From contig JHVA01000001.1 in assembly GCA_000688615.1 (NCBI GenBank), positions 4,757,001 to 4,821,000 of the forward strand: 64,000 bases of DNA, in the 5' to 3' direction. How positions within the stretch are numbered: the first letter of the stretch is position 1; every line of letters starts with the position of its first letter. The notes beneath the pieces were generated by a model. The model searched no databases. It was not told the DNA's origin and was given only the letters and a program-made list of their open reading frames with translations. Below are positions 18,083-26,666 of this stretch, piece by piece. Source of the DNA: Acidobacteriaceae bacterium KBS 146. Its GTDB lineage: Bacteria; Acidobacteriota; Terriglobia; Terriglobales; Acidobacteriaceae. The position numbers were made by a program, and so were the translations under genes.

Positions 18083-19486
18083 ATGCAGGAGAGCTACAAC
18101 GGGATTGCGGTGCCCAAGGACGGAGCGCCCATTCAGTATGACAACGGAAAGTACACCATTCCCGACAACCCTATCATCCCCTTCATTGAGGGCGATGGTA
18201 CCGGCCGCGATATCTGGAAGGCTTCCCAACGCGTCTTCGACGCCGCTGTCCAGAAGGCCTATGGTGGTAAGCGATCGGTAAAGTGGTTTGAAGTGCTCGC
18301 TGGCGAAAAAGCCTATCGTCAGACTAAGAACTGGCTCCCGGACGATACCGTCAAGGCGACGGTCGACTTTCGCGTCTCCATCAAGGGACCGCTGACGACC
18401 CCGGTCGGCGGAGGCATCCGCTCTCTCAATGTGGCCCTCCGCCAGCTGATGGATCTCTACCAGTGCGTGCGCCCGGTCAAGTATTACGCGGGTGTTCCCA
18501 GCCCGGTAAAGCATCCTGAAAAGCTGGATGTCGTCATCTTCCGCGAAAACACCGAAGACATCTATGCCGGCATCGAGTTCCGCGAGGGCACGCCTGAGGC
18601 TGCCAAATTCATCTCTTTTGTCAACGACGAGATGCTGAAGGGTGGAAAGAAGAAGATTCGCACGGATTCGGGCGTGGGCGTGAAGCCGATCTCGATCACA
18701 GGATCGAAGCGTCTGGTTCGTGCAGCCATCCGGTATGCACTCGACAACAACCGCAAGGTCGTTACCCTGGTCCACAAAGGCAACATCCAGAAGTTCACGG
18801 AAGGTGCCTTCCGTGAGTGGGGCTACGAGGTCGCATCGCAGGAGTTCCGCGACCAGACAGTGACCGAACGCGAGAGCTGGATCCTTGGCAACATCGAAGC
18901 GAATCCGAAGCTGACGCCGGAAGAGAACGCCGCACTGATCGAGCCGGGAATTGAGTTTGCCGCGAAGGAGTTTGGCGAAGGTGTTGTCGCTGAGGTGAAG
19001 CAGGTGATCGCTTCCATCGGCGCATCCCATGGCGACGGCAAATGGAAGAAGAAGATCCTCGTCAACGACCGGATTGCCGACTCGATCTTCCAGCAGATCA
19101 TTCTGCGTCCGGAAGACTACAGCGTTCTCGCGACGACAAACCTCAACGGCGACTACATCTCCGACGCTGCGGCGGCTCAGGTGGGCGGACTTGGCATTGC
19201 TCCCGGCGGGAACATCGGCGACGGGTATGCTGTCTTCGAAGCGACCCACGGAACGGCGCCAAAGTATGCGGACAAGGATGTGATCAATCCGGGCTCCGTG
19301 ATTTTGTCTGGAGTAATGCTGTTCGACTTTATGGGATGGACTGAGGCTGCCCGTCTGATCGAAAAATCGATGGAGACGACGATTGGTCAGAAGTTTGTCA
19401 CCTACGACTTCGAGCGGGGAATGCAGGGCGCGACGAAGGCGAAGACGAGCGAGTTTGCCACCCGCATGATCGAGAACATGGGCTAG
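18083..19486 (+). CDS. icd: Isocitrate dehydrogenase (NADP+)
   Basis: At 467 aa this resembles the enterobacterial NADP-dependent type I enzyme. PVGGGIRSLNVALRQ holds the substrate/phosphorylation Ser, then RPVKYYAGVPSPVKHPE and IFRENTEDIYAGIE follow. GNIGDGYAVFEATHGTAPKYA and NPGSVILSGVMLFDFMGW are at the cofactor end. It converts isocitrate to 2-oxoglutarate in the TCA cycle, together with mdh and sdh in this window. A G-rich stretch (GGGGGGAC) stands where a ribosome-binding site is expected. No isocitrate dehydrogenase kinase is seen nearby. Confidence 0.95.
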   Translation: MQESYNGIAVPKDGAPIQYDNGKYTIPDNPIIPFIEGDGTGRDIWKASQRVFDAAVQKAYGGKRSVKWFEVLAGEKAYRQTKNWLPDDTVKATVDFRVSIKGPLTTPVGGGIRSLNVALRQLMDLYQCVRPVKYYAGVPSPVKHPEKLDVVIFRENTEDIYAGIEFREGTPEAAKFISFVNDEMLKGGKKKIRTDSGVGVKPISITGSKRLVRAAIRYALDNNRKVVTLVHKGNIQKFTEGAFREWGYEVASQEFRDQTVTERESWILGNIEANPKLTPEENAALIEPGIEFAAKEFGEGVVAEVKQVIASIGASHGDGKWKKKILVNDRIADSIFQQIILRPEDYSVLATTNLNGDYISDAAAAQVGGLGIAPGGNIGDGYAVFEATHGTAPKYADKDVINPGSVILSGVMLFDFMGWTEAARLIEKSMETTIGQKFVTYDFERGMQGATKAKTSEFATRMIENMG

Positions 19487-19506
19487 GTATCTTCGTTTCT
19501 CAAATG

Positions 19507-19541
19507 CGGCGGTCCTTCGGGACCGCCGTTCTGTTTCTTCC
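19507..19541 (+). terminator. Terminator after icd
   Basis: CGGCGGTCC (19507-19515), tetraloop TTCG, GGACCGCCG (19520-19528), then TTCTGTTTCTTCC. The UUCG-capped stem is typical of strong intrinsic terminators. Confidence 0.88.
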
Positions 19542-19574
19542 CTGGCTCAGTGGATGGGCTCAAAAGGCTGCGAG

Positions 19575-20837
19575 CTACTTGCTCTTGGTGGGCTTGGACT
19601 TCGTCAGATTCTCAGCCCAGAAGAGCCCCGCCTTGCCGCCGGTCACCAGATCAAGGTCGCCATCGCCGTCCAGGTCCGCTGCAACGACCTGCTGCACTCC
19701 GCCACCCATGCGTCCGCTGTAGTCTACGATGTGGCGAATCCACTCCACCCCACCGTTGCCCGGACCGCGCGAAGTAGACTGTGTTTGTGGAACCCTGCGG
19801 TACTCGTACCAATAAAGACCGATCGGCTCGCGCTCGCCGGGGTCGGCCCCGTTATGCGCGAAGTAGCGTTTGCCGGTGACGAAGTCGAGCTGGCCATCGC
19901 CATTCATATCGACCAACGCCGAGGCATGCGCCTGCGACCAGGTGTTGTCGATGACATGTTGAATCCACTGGCCATCAACGCTCTGCTCATACCACGCGAG
20001 ACCGTAGTCGTGTGCCATGCCGGTGAGCAGGTCCTTGCGTCCGTCGCCATTCACGTCGAGCAGGTACATATACCCAAAGGCGACGGGCTTTTTGTTCACC
20101 TCCGCCGGATCGTATCTTCCGGCAGGGGGGATCGGATGGGTGGCCCAGTCCGTCGGATGAAACCTCCAGTCGCCCAGCGCATGAATATCCGCCGGAGCCT
20201 CAAGCCAGCCTTCCGGCGTCAGGATGTCGTTGCGCCCGTCGCCGTTCATATCGCCTGCGCCAATGCCATGGCCGTAGCTCTCCTTGGCAACCAAATGCTT
20301 GACCCATCTGCCATTGACCAGCTCGAACCATGCGGCGGGTACGTTCGGCCGGTCGAACTCCGGCAGTAGCTCCAGCGCCTTGCCATCGTTGTTCAGATCG
20401 ACGAGAAAGGCAAACTCGGTAGGACCGGAGTTATCGATCTCGGTAACCTTCCATTCACCGCCCTTTTTGCCCGGATTCTTCAGCCACACGATGTTATGGG
20501 CGAAGTAGCTGCACTGCACCACGTCGGTCCAGCCGTCACCGTCCACATCCACGGGGATATCGCTGAAGTTGTCGATGTAGCCATTAGCGTAATCAATCTC
20601 CCGCAAGGGATGTTTGATCCAGCGCGGTCCTTCGTACCAGCTCTCGCCTGAGATGATGTCGAGCCTGCCGTCGTTATTCAGGTCTGCGGTCGCCACAGTC
20701 TCGCTGTAGCCCGGATCGATCATGTGTGTCTGAAAAGCTATATCCGCAGGGCGGCTGGCCGAGAAAACAGCCGGCGGAAGGAGGAGAAAAGATAGAGTCG
20801 CAGGGAGCCAGCGAAGTATCGAAGAGATTCTTGGCAT
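19575..20837 (-). CDS. Exported VCBS/FG-GAP repeat protein
   Basis: This 420-aa protein starts at ATG 20837, giving a clear signal peptide (ILRWLPATLSFLLLPPAVFSAS); a longer frame begins at 20963 but would bury it. The mature chain has repeated calcium-type D-x-D/N-x-D-G loops: ADLNNDGRLDIISGE, VDVDGDGWTDVVQ, GDMNGDGRNDILTPEGW, LDVNGDGRKDLLTG, VDMNGDGQLDFVTGKRY and ADLDGDGDLDLVTGGKAGLF. This predicts a beta-propeller with FG-GAP/VCBS blades. The cell-surface or periplasmic role is unknown. Confidence 0.85.
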   Translation of the reverse strand: MPRISSILRWLPATLSFLLLPPAVFSASRPADIAFQTHMIDPGYSETVATADLNNDGRLDIISGESWYEGPRWIKHPLREIDYANGYIDNFSDIPVDVDGDGWTDVVQCSYFAHNIVWLKNPGKKGGEWKVTEIDNSGPTEFAFLVDLNNDGKALELLPEFDRPNVPAAWFELVNGRWVKHLVAKESYGHGIGAGDMNGDGRNDILTPEGWLEAPADIHALGDWRFHPTDWATHPIPPAGRYDPAEVNKKPVAFGYMYLLDVNGDGRKDLLTGMAHDYGLAWYEQSVDGQWIQHVIDNTWSQAHASALVDMNGDGQLDFVTGKRYFAHNGADPGEREPIGLYWYEYRRVPQTQSTSRGPGNGGVEWIRHIVDYSGRMGGGVQQVVAADLDGDGDLDLVTGGKAGLFWAENLTKSKPTKSK

Positions 20838-21038
20838 GATTTGAATAAGAGGCAGTGCGCGCACTGAAAAAAAGCTGCCTTGATAAGACGACCATCTTAC
20901 CATCGCGTGCGAGGAGCCTGACGAATGGGCGTATATCAGCACCTCGCTACGATATTCGGCCATACGGCAGGACTAAGTTCGTCGACAGGAATATCATGGA
21001 TGTGTCTTGCACATCCACCAACGAAGGAAAGAAATATC

Positions 21039-21968
21039 ATGCGGAAGAAGGTTACGATTGTCGGAGCCGGCAACGTCGGCGCTACTGCTGCACATTGGAT
21101 CGCTTCGAAAGAGCTTGCGGACGTTGTATTAATTGACGTGATCGACGGCGTACCCCAAGGCAAGGGATTGGACCTGCTTGAGTCGCTGCCGATCGAAAAG
21201 CGTGACGTCTCCGTAATTGGCACGAACGACTATGCCGATACAGCGAACTCCGATATCGTCGTCATCACCGCCGGAATTGCGCGCAAGCCTGGCATGAGCC
21301 GCGATGACTTGCTCAACACGAACTTCAACATCATGAGCGATGTCGCAGGGAAAGCGCTGGCTGCTTCGCCCAATGCAATCTTCATCATTGTCTCCAATCC
21401 TCTCGACGCGATGGCCCAGACCGCGTTCAAGAAGCTTGGCCTTCCCCGCGAGCGGGTGATCGGCATGGCTGGTGTACTGGATTCTGCCCGCTTCCGCACC
21501 TTCATCGCTCAGGAACTGAACGTCTCCGTAGAGAACGTCACGGCATTCGTTTTGGGCGGCCATGGCGACACGATGGTGCCGCTGTCGCGTTACTCGACCG
21601 TGGCCGGAATTCCGATCACCGAGCTGATTCCAGCGGATCGGCTGAAGGAGCTGGAGACTCGTACCGCGAATGGCGGTGCAGAGATCGTCAAGTATCTCAA
21701 GACCGGTTCTGCGTATTACGCCCCCTCTGCCGCTGCTGTCGAGATGGTCGAAGCGATCCTGAAAGACAAGAAGAAGATTCTCCCTTGCGCTGCATATCTA
21801 CAGGGAGAATACGGCATCAAGGGACTGTATGTTGGCGTGCCCTGCAAGCTGGGTGCGAAGGGGCTCGAGCAGATCATCGAGATCAAGCTGACGGCTGATG
21901 AGCAGACTGCGCTGAATAAGAGCGCGGATGCCGTCAAGGAACTCTGCACCGTTATCGGTGTTGCATAA
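21039..21968 (+). CDS. mdh: Malate dehydrogenase
   Basis: A 309-aa LDH-type malate dehydrogenase. The NAD fold starts with VTIVGAGNVGATAAHW; GIARKPGMSRDDLL holds substrate-loop Args, and GGHGDTMVPL holds the catalytic His. The length matches prokaryotic mdh of the LDH-like branch. It interconverts malate and oxaloacetate. I start at ATG 21039 (GAAGGAAAG upstream) instead of the open upstream frame at 20925. It is followed by a bidirectional terminator. Confidence 0.95.
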   Translation: MRKKVTIVGAGNVGATAAHWIASKELADVVLIDVIDGVPQGKGLDLLESLPIEKRDVSVIGTNDYADTANSDIVVITAGIARKPGMSRDDLLNTNFNIMSDVAGKALAASPNAIFIIVSNPLDAMAQTAFKKLGLPRERVIGMAGVLDSARFRTFIAQELNVSVENVTAFVLGGHGDTMVPLSRYSTVAGIPITELIPADRLKELETRTANGGAEIVKYLKTGSAYYAPSAAAVEMVEAILKDKKKILPCAAYLQGEYGIKGLYVGVPCKLGAKGLEQIIEIKLTADEQTALNKSADAVKELCTVIGVA

Positions 21969-21987
21969 ACTATTCTGCTGCAACAAG

Positions 21988-22015
21988 AAAAAGCCCGCAA
22001 ATTGCGGGCTTTTTC
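21988..22015. terminator. Bidirectional terminator
   Basis: AGCCCGC (21992-21998) and GCGGGCT (22004-22010), flanked by an A-run before and TTTTTC after. It can serve mdh and the convergent cyclophilin gene. Confidence 0.9.
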
Positions 22016-22039
22016 ATGTTTAACTTCGGCGAGTCCGAA

Positions 22040-22561
22040 TTACGCCACGCGCTCAATCGTTACGGATTCCAGAACCACTGGCGTCTTCGGGCGATCCATG
22101 CCGTCGCGAGCGACCTTTGAGATCTTCTCGACAATGTCGTAGCCTTCAACGACCTCACCGAAGATCGTGTGCTTGCCCGTCAGCCATGCCGTCGGGGCCA
22201 CCGTGATGAAGAACTGCGAGCCGTTGGTGTTGGGGCCCGCATTGGCCATCGCCAGCTTACCCTTCTCCTGGAAGCCGTGGCGCGAGCCGCGGGTCTCGTC
22301 GGCAAACTTGTAACCCGGACCACCCATGCCTGTCCCTTCCGGATCGCCACCCTGAATCATGAACTCAGGAATTACGCGATGAAAGACCGTGCCATCATAA
22401 AGCTTGTCGCCCTTCTTGCTGCGGCTCTCCCACTGCTTTGTTCCTTCGGCGAGACCGATAAAATTTCCAACCGTCTCGGGAGCATCCTTCTCAAAAAGCT
22501 CAGCAACAATGGTTCCCTCGGATGTGTTGAAGACTGCGTAAGTTCCTGGCTTGCGTGCCAT
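22040..22561 (-). CDS. Cytosolic peptidyl-prolyl isomerase (cyclophilin)
   Basis: A 173-aa cyclophilin without a signal peptide. Active-site segments are FHRVIPEFMIQGGDP (Arg of the FHR motif), ANAGPNTNGSQFFIT and LTGKHTIFGEVVEGYDIV. The family catalyses cis-trans isomerisation of X-Pro bonds. It is followed on the same strand by an exported paralogue 72 bp upstream (22634-23407), so the two may form an operon giving a cytosolic and a periplasmic copy. Confidence 0.93.
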   Translation of the reverse strand: MARKPGTYAVFNTSEGTIVAELFEKDAPETVGNFIGLAEGTKQWESRSKKGDKLYDGTVFHRVIPEFMIQGGDPEGTGMGGPGYKFADETRGSRHGFQEKGKLAMANAGPNTNGSQFFITVAPTAWLTGKHTIFGEVVEGYDIVEKISKVARDGMDRPKTPVVLESVTIERVA

Positions 22562-22633
22562 CGTGTTCTCCTTTGGATTTCGAACGTTATGAGTGAAGCC
22601 TCTCGAGAAAAGCTGTAAGAGGCAAAAGAACTT

Positions 22634-23407
22634 TTATTGCGTGGGTGCAGCCGGCGCTGGCGGCGCAGCAGGATCTGCCGGTTCCGGAGGCATCGGCTGC
22701 CCATCGCGAACGATCGTGATCTTGTTGATCACAATCGGAGTCGCCGGTTTGTCGTTATCATCCCGTTGCACGCGAGCGATGGATGCGACCAGCAGCACCG
22801 TGTGAGAGTCGCACTGCCCGAAGATCGTATGTTTGCCGTTCAGCTGCGGAACCGGAACCTCCGTGATGAAAAACTGCGATCCATTCGTGTTGGGGCCGGA
22901 GTTTGCCATCGCCAGCCGTCCCGGCTCGTCGAAGGTCAGCGTTGGATCGAACTCGTCCTGAAACAAATATCCGGGATCGCCACGCCCATCCCCAAGCTTG
23001 TCACCTCCCTGAATCATGAAGCCCGGGATCACCCGATGAAACGTAGTACCGGTATAGAAAGGCTCCCCATGGACCTTCTTGAGCGTCTTCGGATCTGACC
23101 AGTCTTTGGAACCCTCGGCCAGGCCAATAAAATTCGCCACCGTCAGAGGAGCCTGCTTGTCGTACAGCTTGCAGGTGAGCCGACCCATTGTCGTATCGAT
23201 CAACGCCGTAGGACCTGTCGGGACGACAGGTGGCTTCGCCTGGGTTGTGGTGCTGGGTGCATCGGGAAGGGCATCCGTAGGGGGTGCCTGCTGGGTCTCT
23301 GCTGGAGCGGCCTGGGTTGTCGTGACTTGTGGAGCGGACGTCTGAGACTGTGCCCAGACCGATCCCCCGGCAAGCGCAAGGGTAAGTGCAAGAAGACGAA
23401 GCGTCAT
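22634..23407 (-). CDS. Exported peptidyl-prolyl isomerase (cyclophilin)
   Basis: A 257-aa cyclophilin with a signal peptide (MTLRLLALTLALAGGSVWAQ) and a Pro/Thr/Gln-rich linker (to about residue 65). The catalytic domain follows (FHRVIPGFMIQGGDK, ANSGPNTNGSQFFITE, LNGKHTIFGQCDS). A short Pro/Ala-rich tail ends the chain. It is probably periplasmic and assists folding of exported proteins. It lies directly upstream of the cytosolic paralogue on the same strand. Confidence 0.9.
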   Translation of the reverse strand: MTLRLLALTLALAGGSVWAQSQTSAPQVTTTQAAPAETQQAPPTDALPDAPSTTTQAKPPVVPTGPTALIDTTMGRLTCKLYDKQAPLTVANFIGLAEGSKDWSDPKTLKKVHGEPFYTGTTFHRVIPGFMIQGGDKLGDGRGDPGYLFQDEFDPTLTFDEPGRLAMANSGPNTNGSQFFITEVPVPQLNGKHTIFGQCDSHTVLLVASIARVQRDDNDKPATPIVINKITIVRDGQPMPPEPADPAAPPAPAAPTQ

Positions 23408-23466
23408 GCGTAGCTATACTCCATGGAACAGGCTATCGCAGACACCCCGGTGGAGCAATCGGACAC

Positions 23467-24039
23467 CTACATCAGGCGCCGTAAAAGGCTGCGGATTAGC
23501 TCCAGAGATCCTCCATAAACTACATGCGCAGCCCAATGTTGTAGATGATCCGTAGCCGCCGTCTCCGATGGTGAGGGAGCGAGCTGGAACGCTGGAACCG
23601 CAACCTCATCGGCCGCCAGAAAAAGGATCGTCCCATATGCTGTTCCTCCGCCCGTCGTCACCTCAGGAATCAGCTCTGCACTGACTCCATAGACGGCTCC
23701 CATCAAGGTTCCGAAAGCATAGTGGACTGCCTGCCCGGCCTTCTTCTTTTCGTCATGATGAAGATCCTTGCCCGCTGCCTCGGCAATCTTGCGCGCAACC
23801 TTCTCGGTAGAGTCCTCCCGCTGTGCGGCATGCTCCTGCTGCTGCTGATCACGCTCAATCGCTTCTTCCGGTTCGTGCTGCGCCAGTCGAAGCTGTTTCT
23901 CTGCAACCTTTTGCCCGGCGGAGCTTAGCTTCAGAAATTGATCCATAAGGATCGTCGCAGCAAGTCCTGCTGCCACCCCGGTGACAACTCCACGGAACAC
24001 GTTTGGCTGATGCCTGCGCCTGAACCATCTTGTAACCAA
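23467..24039 (-). CDS. YagU-like (DUF1440) inner-membrane protein
   Basis: This 190-aa protein has a first hydrophobic segment NVFRGVVTGVAAGLAATILMD. A strongly charged Gln/Glu-rich middle (residues 45-90) follows, then further hydrophobic segments (HYAFGTLMGAVYGVSAELIP, TAYGTILFLAADEVAVPA). The pattern matches the YagU/DUF1440 family, linked to acid resistance in E. coli but otherwise uncharacterised. It is divergent from the ABM protein, with about 110 bp between starts. Confidence 0.7.
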   Translation of the reverse strand: MVTRWFRRRHQPNVFRGVVTGVAAGLAATILMDQFLKLSSAGQKVAEKQLRLAQHEPEEAIERDQQQQEHAAQREDSTEKVARKIAEAAGKDLHHDEKKKAGQAVHYAFGTLMGAVYGVSAELIPEVTTGGGTAYGTILFLAADEVAVPAFQLAPSPSETAATDHLQHWAAHVVYGGSLELIRSLLRRLM

Positions 24040-24151
24040 ATTGCACCTCGCTCTCCGTCACAGAATATTTACCTCTCTTGTGATGCTGATTTATGAAATC
24101 CGCGTGACCTGGGAAATCAAAGGGCATCCAACAATGGAAAGGAGATCTGCG

Positions 24152-24451
24152 ATGTCGAAGCTTGCCCTTTACGTCCCGCTGAAGGCGAAACCAGGAAGAG
24201 AGGCAGAGTTAAAAGAATTTCTAAAACAAGGAGCGCAGATGGCCGCCCAGGAATCTGCTACGGTCACTTGGTATGCCCTCGATGAGGGAGATGGCCGATT
24301 CAGCATCTTCGATACGTTCGAAGACGAAGCAGGCCGCGAGGCGCATCTGAACGGACCCATCGCCAAGGCGCTCATGTCCAGGGCTGAAGAACTGCTCGCC
24401 GCTCCGCCTCAGATTAATAAGATCTCAATACTGGCGACGAAGCCGAAGTAA
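24152..24451 (+). CDS. Antibiotic biosynthesis monooxygenase (ABM)-domain protein
   Basis: A 99-aa ferredoxin-like alpha/beta-barrel protein of the ABM/YgiN group (ALYVPLKAKPGREAELKEFL, TVTWYALDEGDGRFSIFDTFEDEAGREAHLNGP). Relatives are quinol monooxygenases or of unknown role. ATG 24152 is set by AAAGGAGAT 5 nt upstream; a longer frame at 24041 lacks a site. It stands alone and ends 30 bp before the convergent dipeptidase. Confidence 0.8.
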   Translation: MSKLALYVPLKAKPGREAELKEFLKQGAQMAAQESATVTWYALDEGDGRFSIFDTFEDEAGREAHLNGPIAKALMSRAEELLAAPPQINKISILATKPK

Positions 24452-24481
24452 CACCCCGACCCACCACTTGGAACGGTCCCC

Positions 24482-25777
24482 CTACTGTCCCTGTCCTGGA
24501 GCAATCACAGGGGTCTTTTCTTGCGCCGCCTGGACAGCCCGGAAGACTCGCATCAGGTTCCCTCCCAGCAGCTTATGCATGTCGTCGGCACTGTATCCCC
24601 GCGCCATCAGTGCCGCCGTAACCTTCGGAAGATCCGCTGCCGAATTGATGCCTTCCGGGGGAACGGGAATTCCGTCGAAATCCGTTCCGATCCCGACATG
24701 ATCGATTCCGGCAACCTTGATGGCATGATCAAAGTGGTCGATCAGGGAGTTGAAAGGCGCGCGTCCGATCTTCTCAGCGAACTCTCGGTCAACTCTGTCC
24801 GATGCCGCATACGGAACCGGAAGCCCTTTGGCCTTGTATTCGGCCTCAAGCGCTTCCTGCGCCTTCTGACGCTCCGGTTTTTGTGCGTTCCATGCAAGTC
24901 GCCACTGCTCGTCGATAAATGCGGGGAAGAAGTTCACCATGACCACCCCGTTATTTTTTGCAACGGCACGGAGCATATCGTCAGTCATATTGCGTTGCGC
25001 GTTTGTAAGTGCGCGTGCAGAAGAGTGAGAGGCAATCACTGGAGCCTTCGTGACCTCCATCACGTCCCAGAACGTCTTATCGGAAACATGAGAGATATCG
25101 ACCATCATGCCCAGGCGATTCATCTCCGCAACCACCTGTTTCCCAAATGGGGTAAGGCCGTCGTGATGCTTTATCGCCGGATTATCGATGTCGCCGGAAG
25201 AATCTGCCCAGTCGTTCGTGTTCGACCAGGTCAGCGTCATGTAGCGAACGCCAAGCCGATAGTAATCCCGCAACAGGCCAAGAGAATTTTCGATCGAGTG
25301 TCCGCCCTCGATTCCCATCAGAACGGCAAACTTGCCTTTTTGATGGGCGGCCACAATCTGGTCTGCAGTCACGCAAAGAGCAAGCTTGTCCGGGGCACGT
25401 CGAACCTGTTCCAGCGTGCCATCAATCAACTCCAGTGTGCGTCGTGCCGAGGCATTCGATGCATACTGGCCCGGATCGACCCATATCGAGAAAAACTGCG
25501 CATCGAGATTTCCTTTTTTCGCGCTCTCAAAGTTCAACATTCCGCCATTGAGCGGATCGGTGAAATTCCAGTGCTCATCGACAAACCGTTGCGGCGTGTC
25601 TGCATGGGTATCAATCACGATGGAAGAGTTGTGAACGGCAAGTGGATCCTGTGTAGCGCTCATCGTTTCCTTAGAGGACTGTCTGGTTGCCTGCGCTTCT
25701 AAAAAACATCCGGCACTGAGAAGAAAACCGCAGGCGCAGAACCCGGCAATGCGCATAAAGCGCATCATCTCATTCAT
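24482..25777 (-). CDS. Exported membrane-dipeptidase-family (M19) peptidase
   Basis: This renal-dipeptidase family protein of about 430 aa has zinc-site motifs VIDTHADTP (H-x-D), LMGIEGGHS (bridging Glu), VDISHVSD, IASHSSAR and IGTDFDG. It splits dipeptides, possibly including D-amino-acid or cell-wall ones. An N-terminal signal (MRIAGFCACGFLLSAGC) sends it out of the cytoplasm; SAGC could be a weak lipobox. The start is uncertain (25852, 25801, 25777 or 25756). A TACAAT box on the minus strand near 25815-25820 argues against 25852. It is convergent with the ABM gene. Confidence 0.88.
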   Translation of the reverse strand: MNEMMRFMRIAGFCACGFLLSAGCFLEAQATRQSSKETMSATQDPLAVHNSSIVIDTHADTPQRFVDEHWNFTDPLNGGMLNFESAKKGNLDAQFFSIWVDPGQYASNASARRTLELIDGTLEQVRRAPDKLALCVTADQIVAAHQKGKFAVLMGIEGGHSIENSLGLLRDYYRLGVRYMTLTWSNTNDWADSSGDIDNPAIKHHDGLTPFGKQVVAEMNRLGMMVDISHVSDKTFWDVMEVTKAPVIASHSSARALTNAQRNMTDDMLRAVAKNNGVVMVNFFPAFIDEQWRLAWNAQKPERQKAQEALEAEYKAKGLPVPYAASDRVDREFAEKIGRAPFNSLIDHFDHAIKVAGIDHVGIGTDFDGIPVPPEGINSAADLPKVTAALMARGYSADDMHKLLGGNLMRVFRAVQAAQEKTPVIAPGQGQ

Positions 25778-25884
25778 TTGAGTGCGGACTGGAGATTTCA
25801 TAGGGTATGAGCGATTGTAGCAACAGCCGAGGAAGGCAACCGCATGCAACACACGGCCATCTCTTCATGCAGAGAGGTGGAATC

Positions 25885-26085
25885 ATGGCACAAGGACTGA
25901 ACTCGACCAAGACTGGCGCACGACCCGCCCACGAGGCGATCGAATCGAATGCAAGCGCAACCGAGGTCGGCAAGACAGCCCAGCAGAAAGCTGATGACGA
26001 AGCTATGCAGAGCGCGAAGCGTGCACAAAACCGCATTCACAGCAATGAGAATAAGACACCGGGAAATACGATGTTTACGAAGTAG
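25885..26085 (+). CDS. Small conserved-looking hydrophilic protein
   Basis: A 66-aa protein (MAQGLNSTKTGARPAHEAI... to ...GNTMFTK) preceded by GAGGTGG, rich in Ala, Lys and Asn. No membrane segment or known domain is seen. A longer frame starts at 25807 but lacks a ribosome site. The family is not recognised. The strong start signal and ordinary codon use suggest a real small gene, divergent from the dipeptidase. Confidence 0.5.
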   Translation: MAQGLNSTKTGARPAHEAIESNASATEVGKTAQQKADDEAMQSAKRAQNRIHSNENKTPGNTMFTK

Positions 26086-26096
26086 TTGTTAGATCC

Positions 26097-26136
26097 GCCG
26101 TCGCTGTTTACCCTAAGCCGTCGCTGTTTACCCTAA
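26097..26136. repeat. 20-bp perfect tandem duplication
   Basis: A 20-mer beginning GCCGTCGCTG occurs twice back to back (26097-26116 and 26117-26136) just after the small gene and just before a hairpin. Probably a recent slippage duplication. Confidence 0.9.
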
Positions 26137-26161
26137 GAGGGCTTTCAGCCGAGAGCCCTCT
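26136..26161. terminator. Hairpin between convergent genes
   Basis: AGAGGGCT (26136-26143) pairs with AGCCCTCT (26154-26161) across a 10-nt loop, between convergent genes. T-tracts are short. Confidence 0.6.
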
Positions 26162-26168
26162 CTCCATT

Positions 26169-26564
26169 TCACAATGCAGCTGCACCAGCCGTAGCCACTG
26201 CTTGATCCTGTTTCCCATCTCCACCGCTTACTCCGATAGCGCCGACAACTTTACCATCCTTCTTCAATGGAACTCCCCCGGCAAAGATCATCACCTTGCA
26301 GTCGTTGGAAACATGGATTCCAAAAAACTGGTCTCCCGACTGCGAATGCTTCGCCAACTCTTGTGTCTCGATATCAAACGCTCGTGAGGTCCAGGCTTTT
26401 TTGATCGCAATATCGATCGAGCCCAGCCATGCGTTCGCCATTCGTTCGAAGGCGAGAAGATTACCGCCCTCGTCGACGACCGCGACGTTCATGGGTTGAC
26501 CAATCTCTTCCGCCTTCTTCTGTGCAGCGGCAATGATCTTTCGGGCATCGGCAAGTTGAATCAT
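26169..26564 (-). CDS. GlcG/HbpS-family heme-binding protein
   Basis: A 131-aa single-domain GlcG/HbpS protein: LADARKIIAAAQKKAEE, MNVAVVDEGGNLLAFERM, and the C-terminal glycine-rich VPLKKDGKVVGAIGVSGG. Relatives are extracellular or cytosolic heme- or small-molecule-binding proteins; no signal peptide is seen here. ATG 26564 follows GGAGGAG with 6-nt spacing; the frame is open to 26588. It is the last gene downstream of sdhB on the same strand, about 100 bp away, and may be co-transcribed. Confidence 0.8.
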   Translation of the reverse strand: MIQLADARKIIAAAQKKAEEIGQPMNVAVVDEGGNLLAFERMANAWLGSIDIAIKKAWTSRAFDIETQELAKHSQSGDQFFGIHVSNDCKVMIFAGGVPLKKDGKVVGAIGVSGGDGKQDQAVATAGAAAL

Positions 26565-26666
26565 GGGTATCTCCTCCGTGTAGTTCACATTCTAAAACGC
26601 GCATTTTAAGGTGCGAACAAAAAGGCGGACCCTCAGCGTCCGCCTCCTGTGGAGTTTGAGATAGGT

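Noticed and set aside
18077..19249. 390-codon minus-strand frame inside icd
   Set aside because: Antisense shadow; icd motifs are complete on the plus strand.
24521..25702. 393-codon plus-strand frame inside the M19 dipeptidase
   Set aside because: Antisense shadow; no motif or ribosome site.
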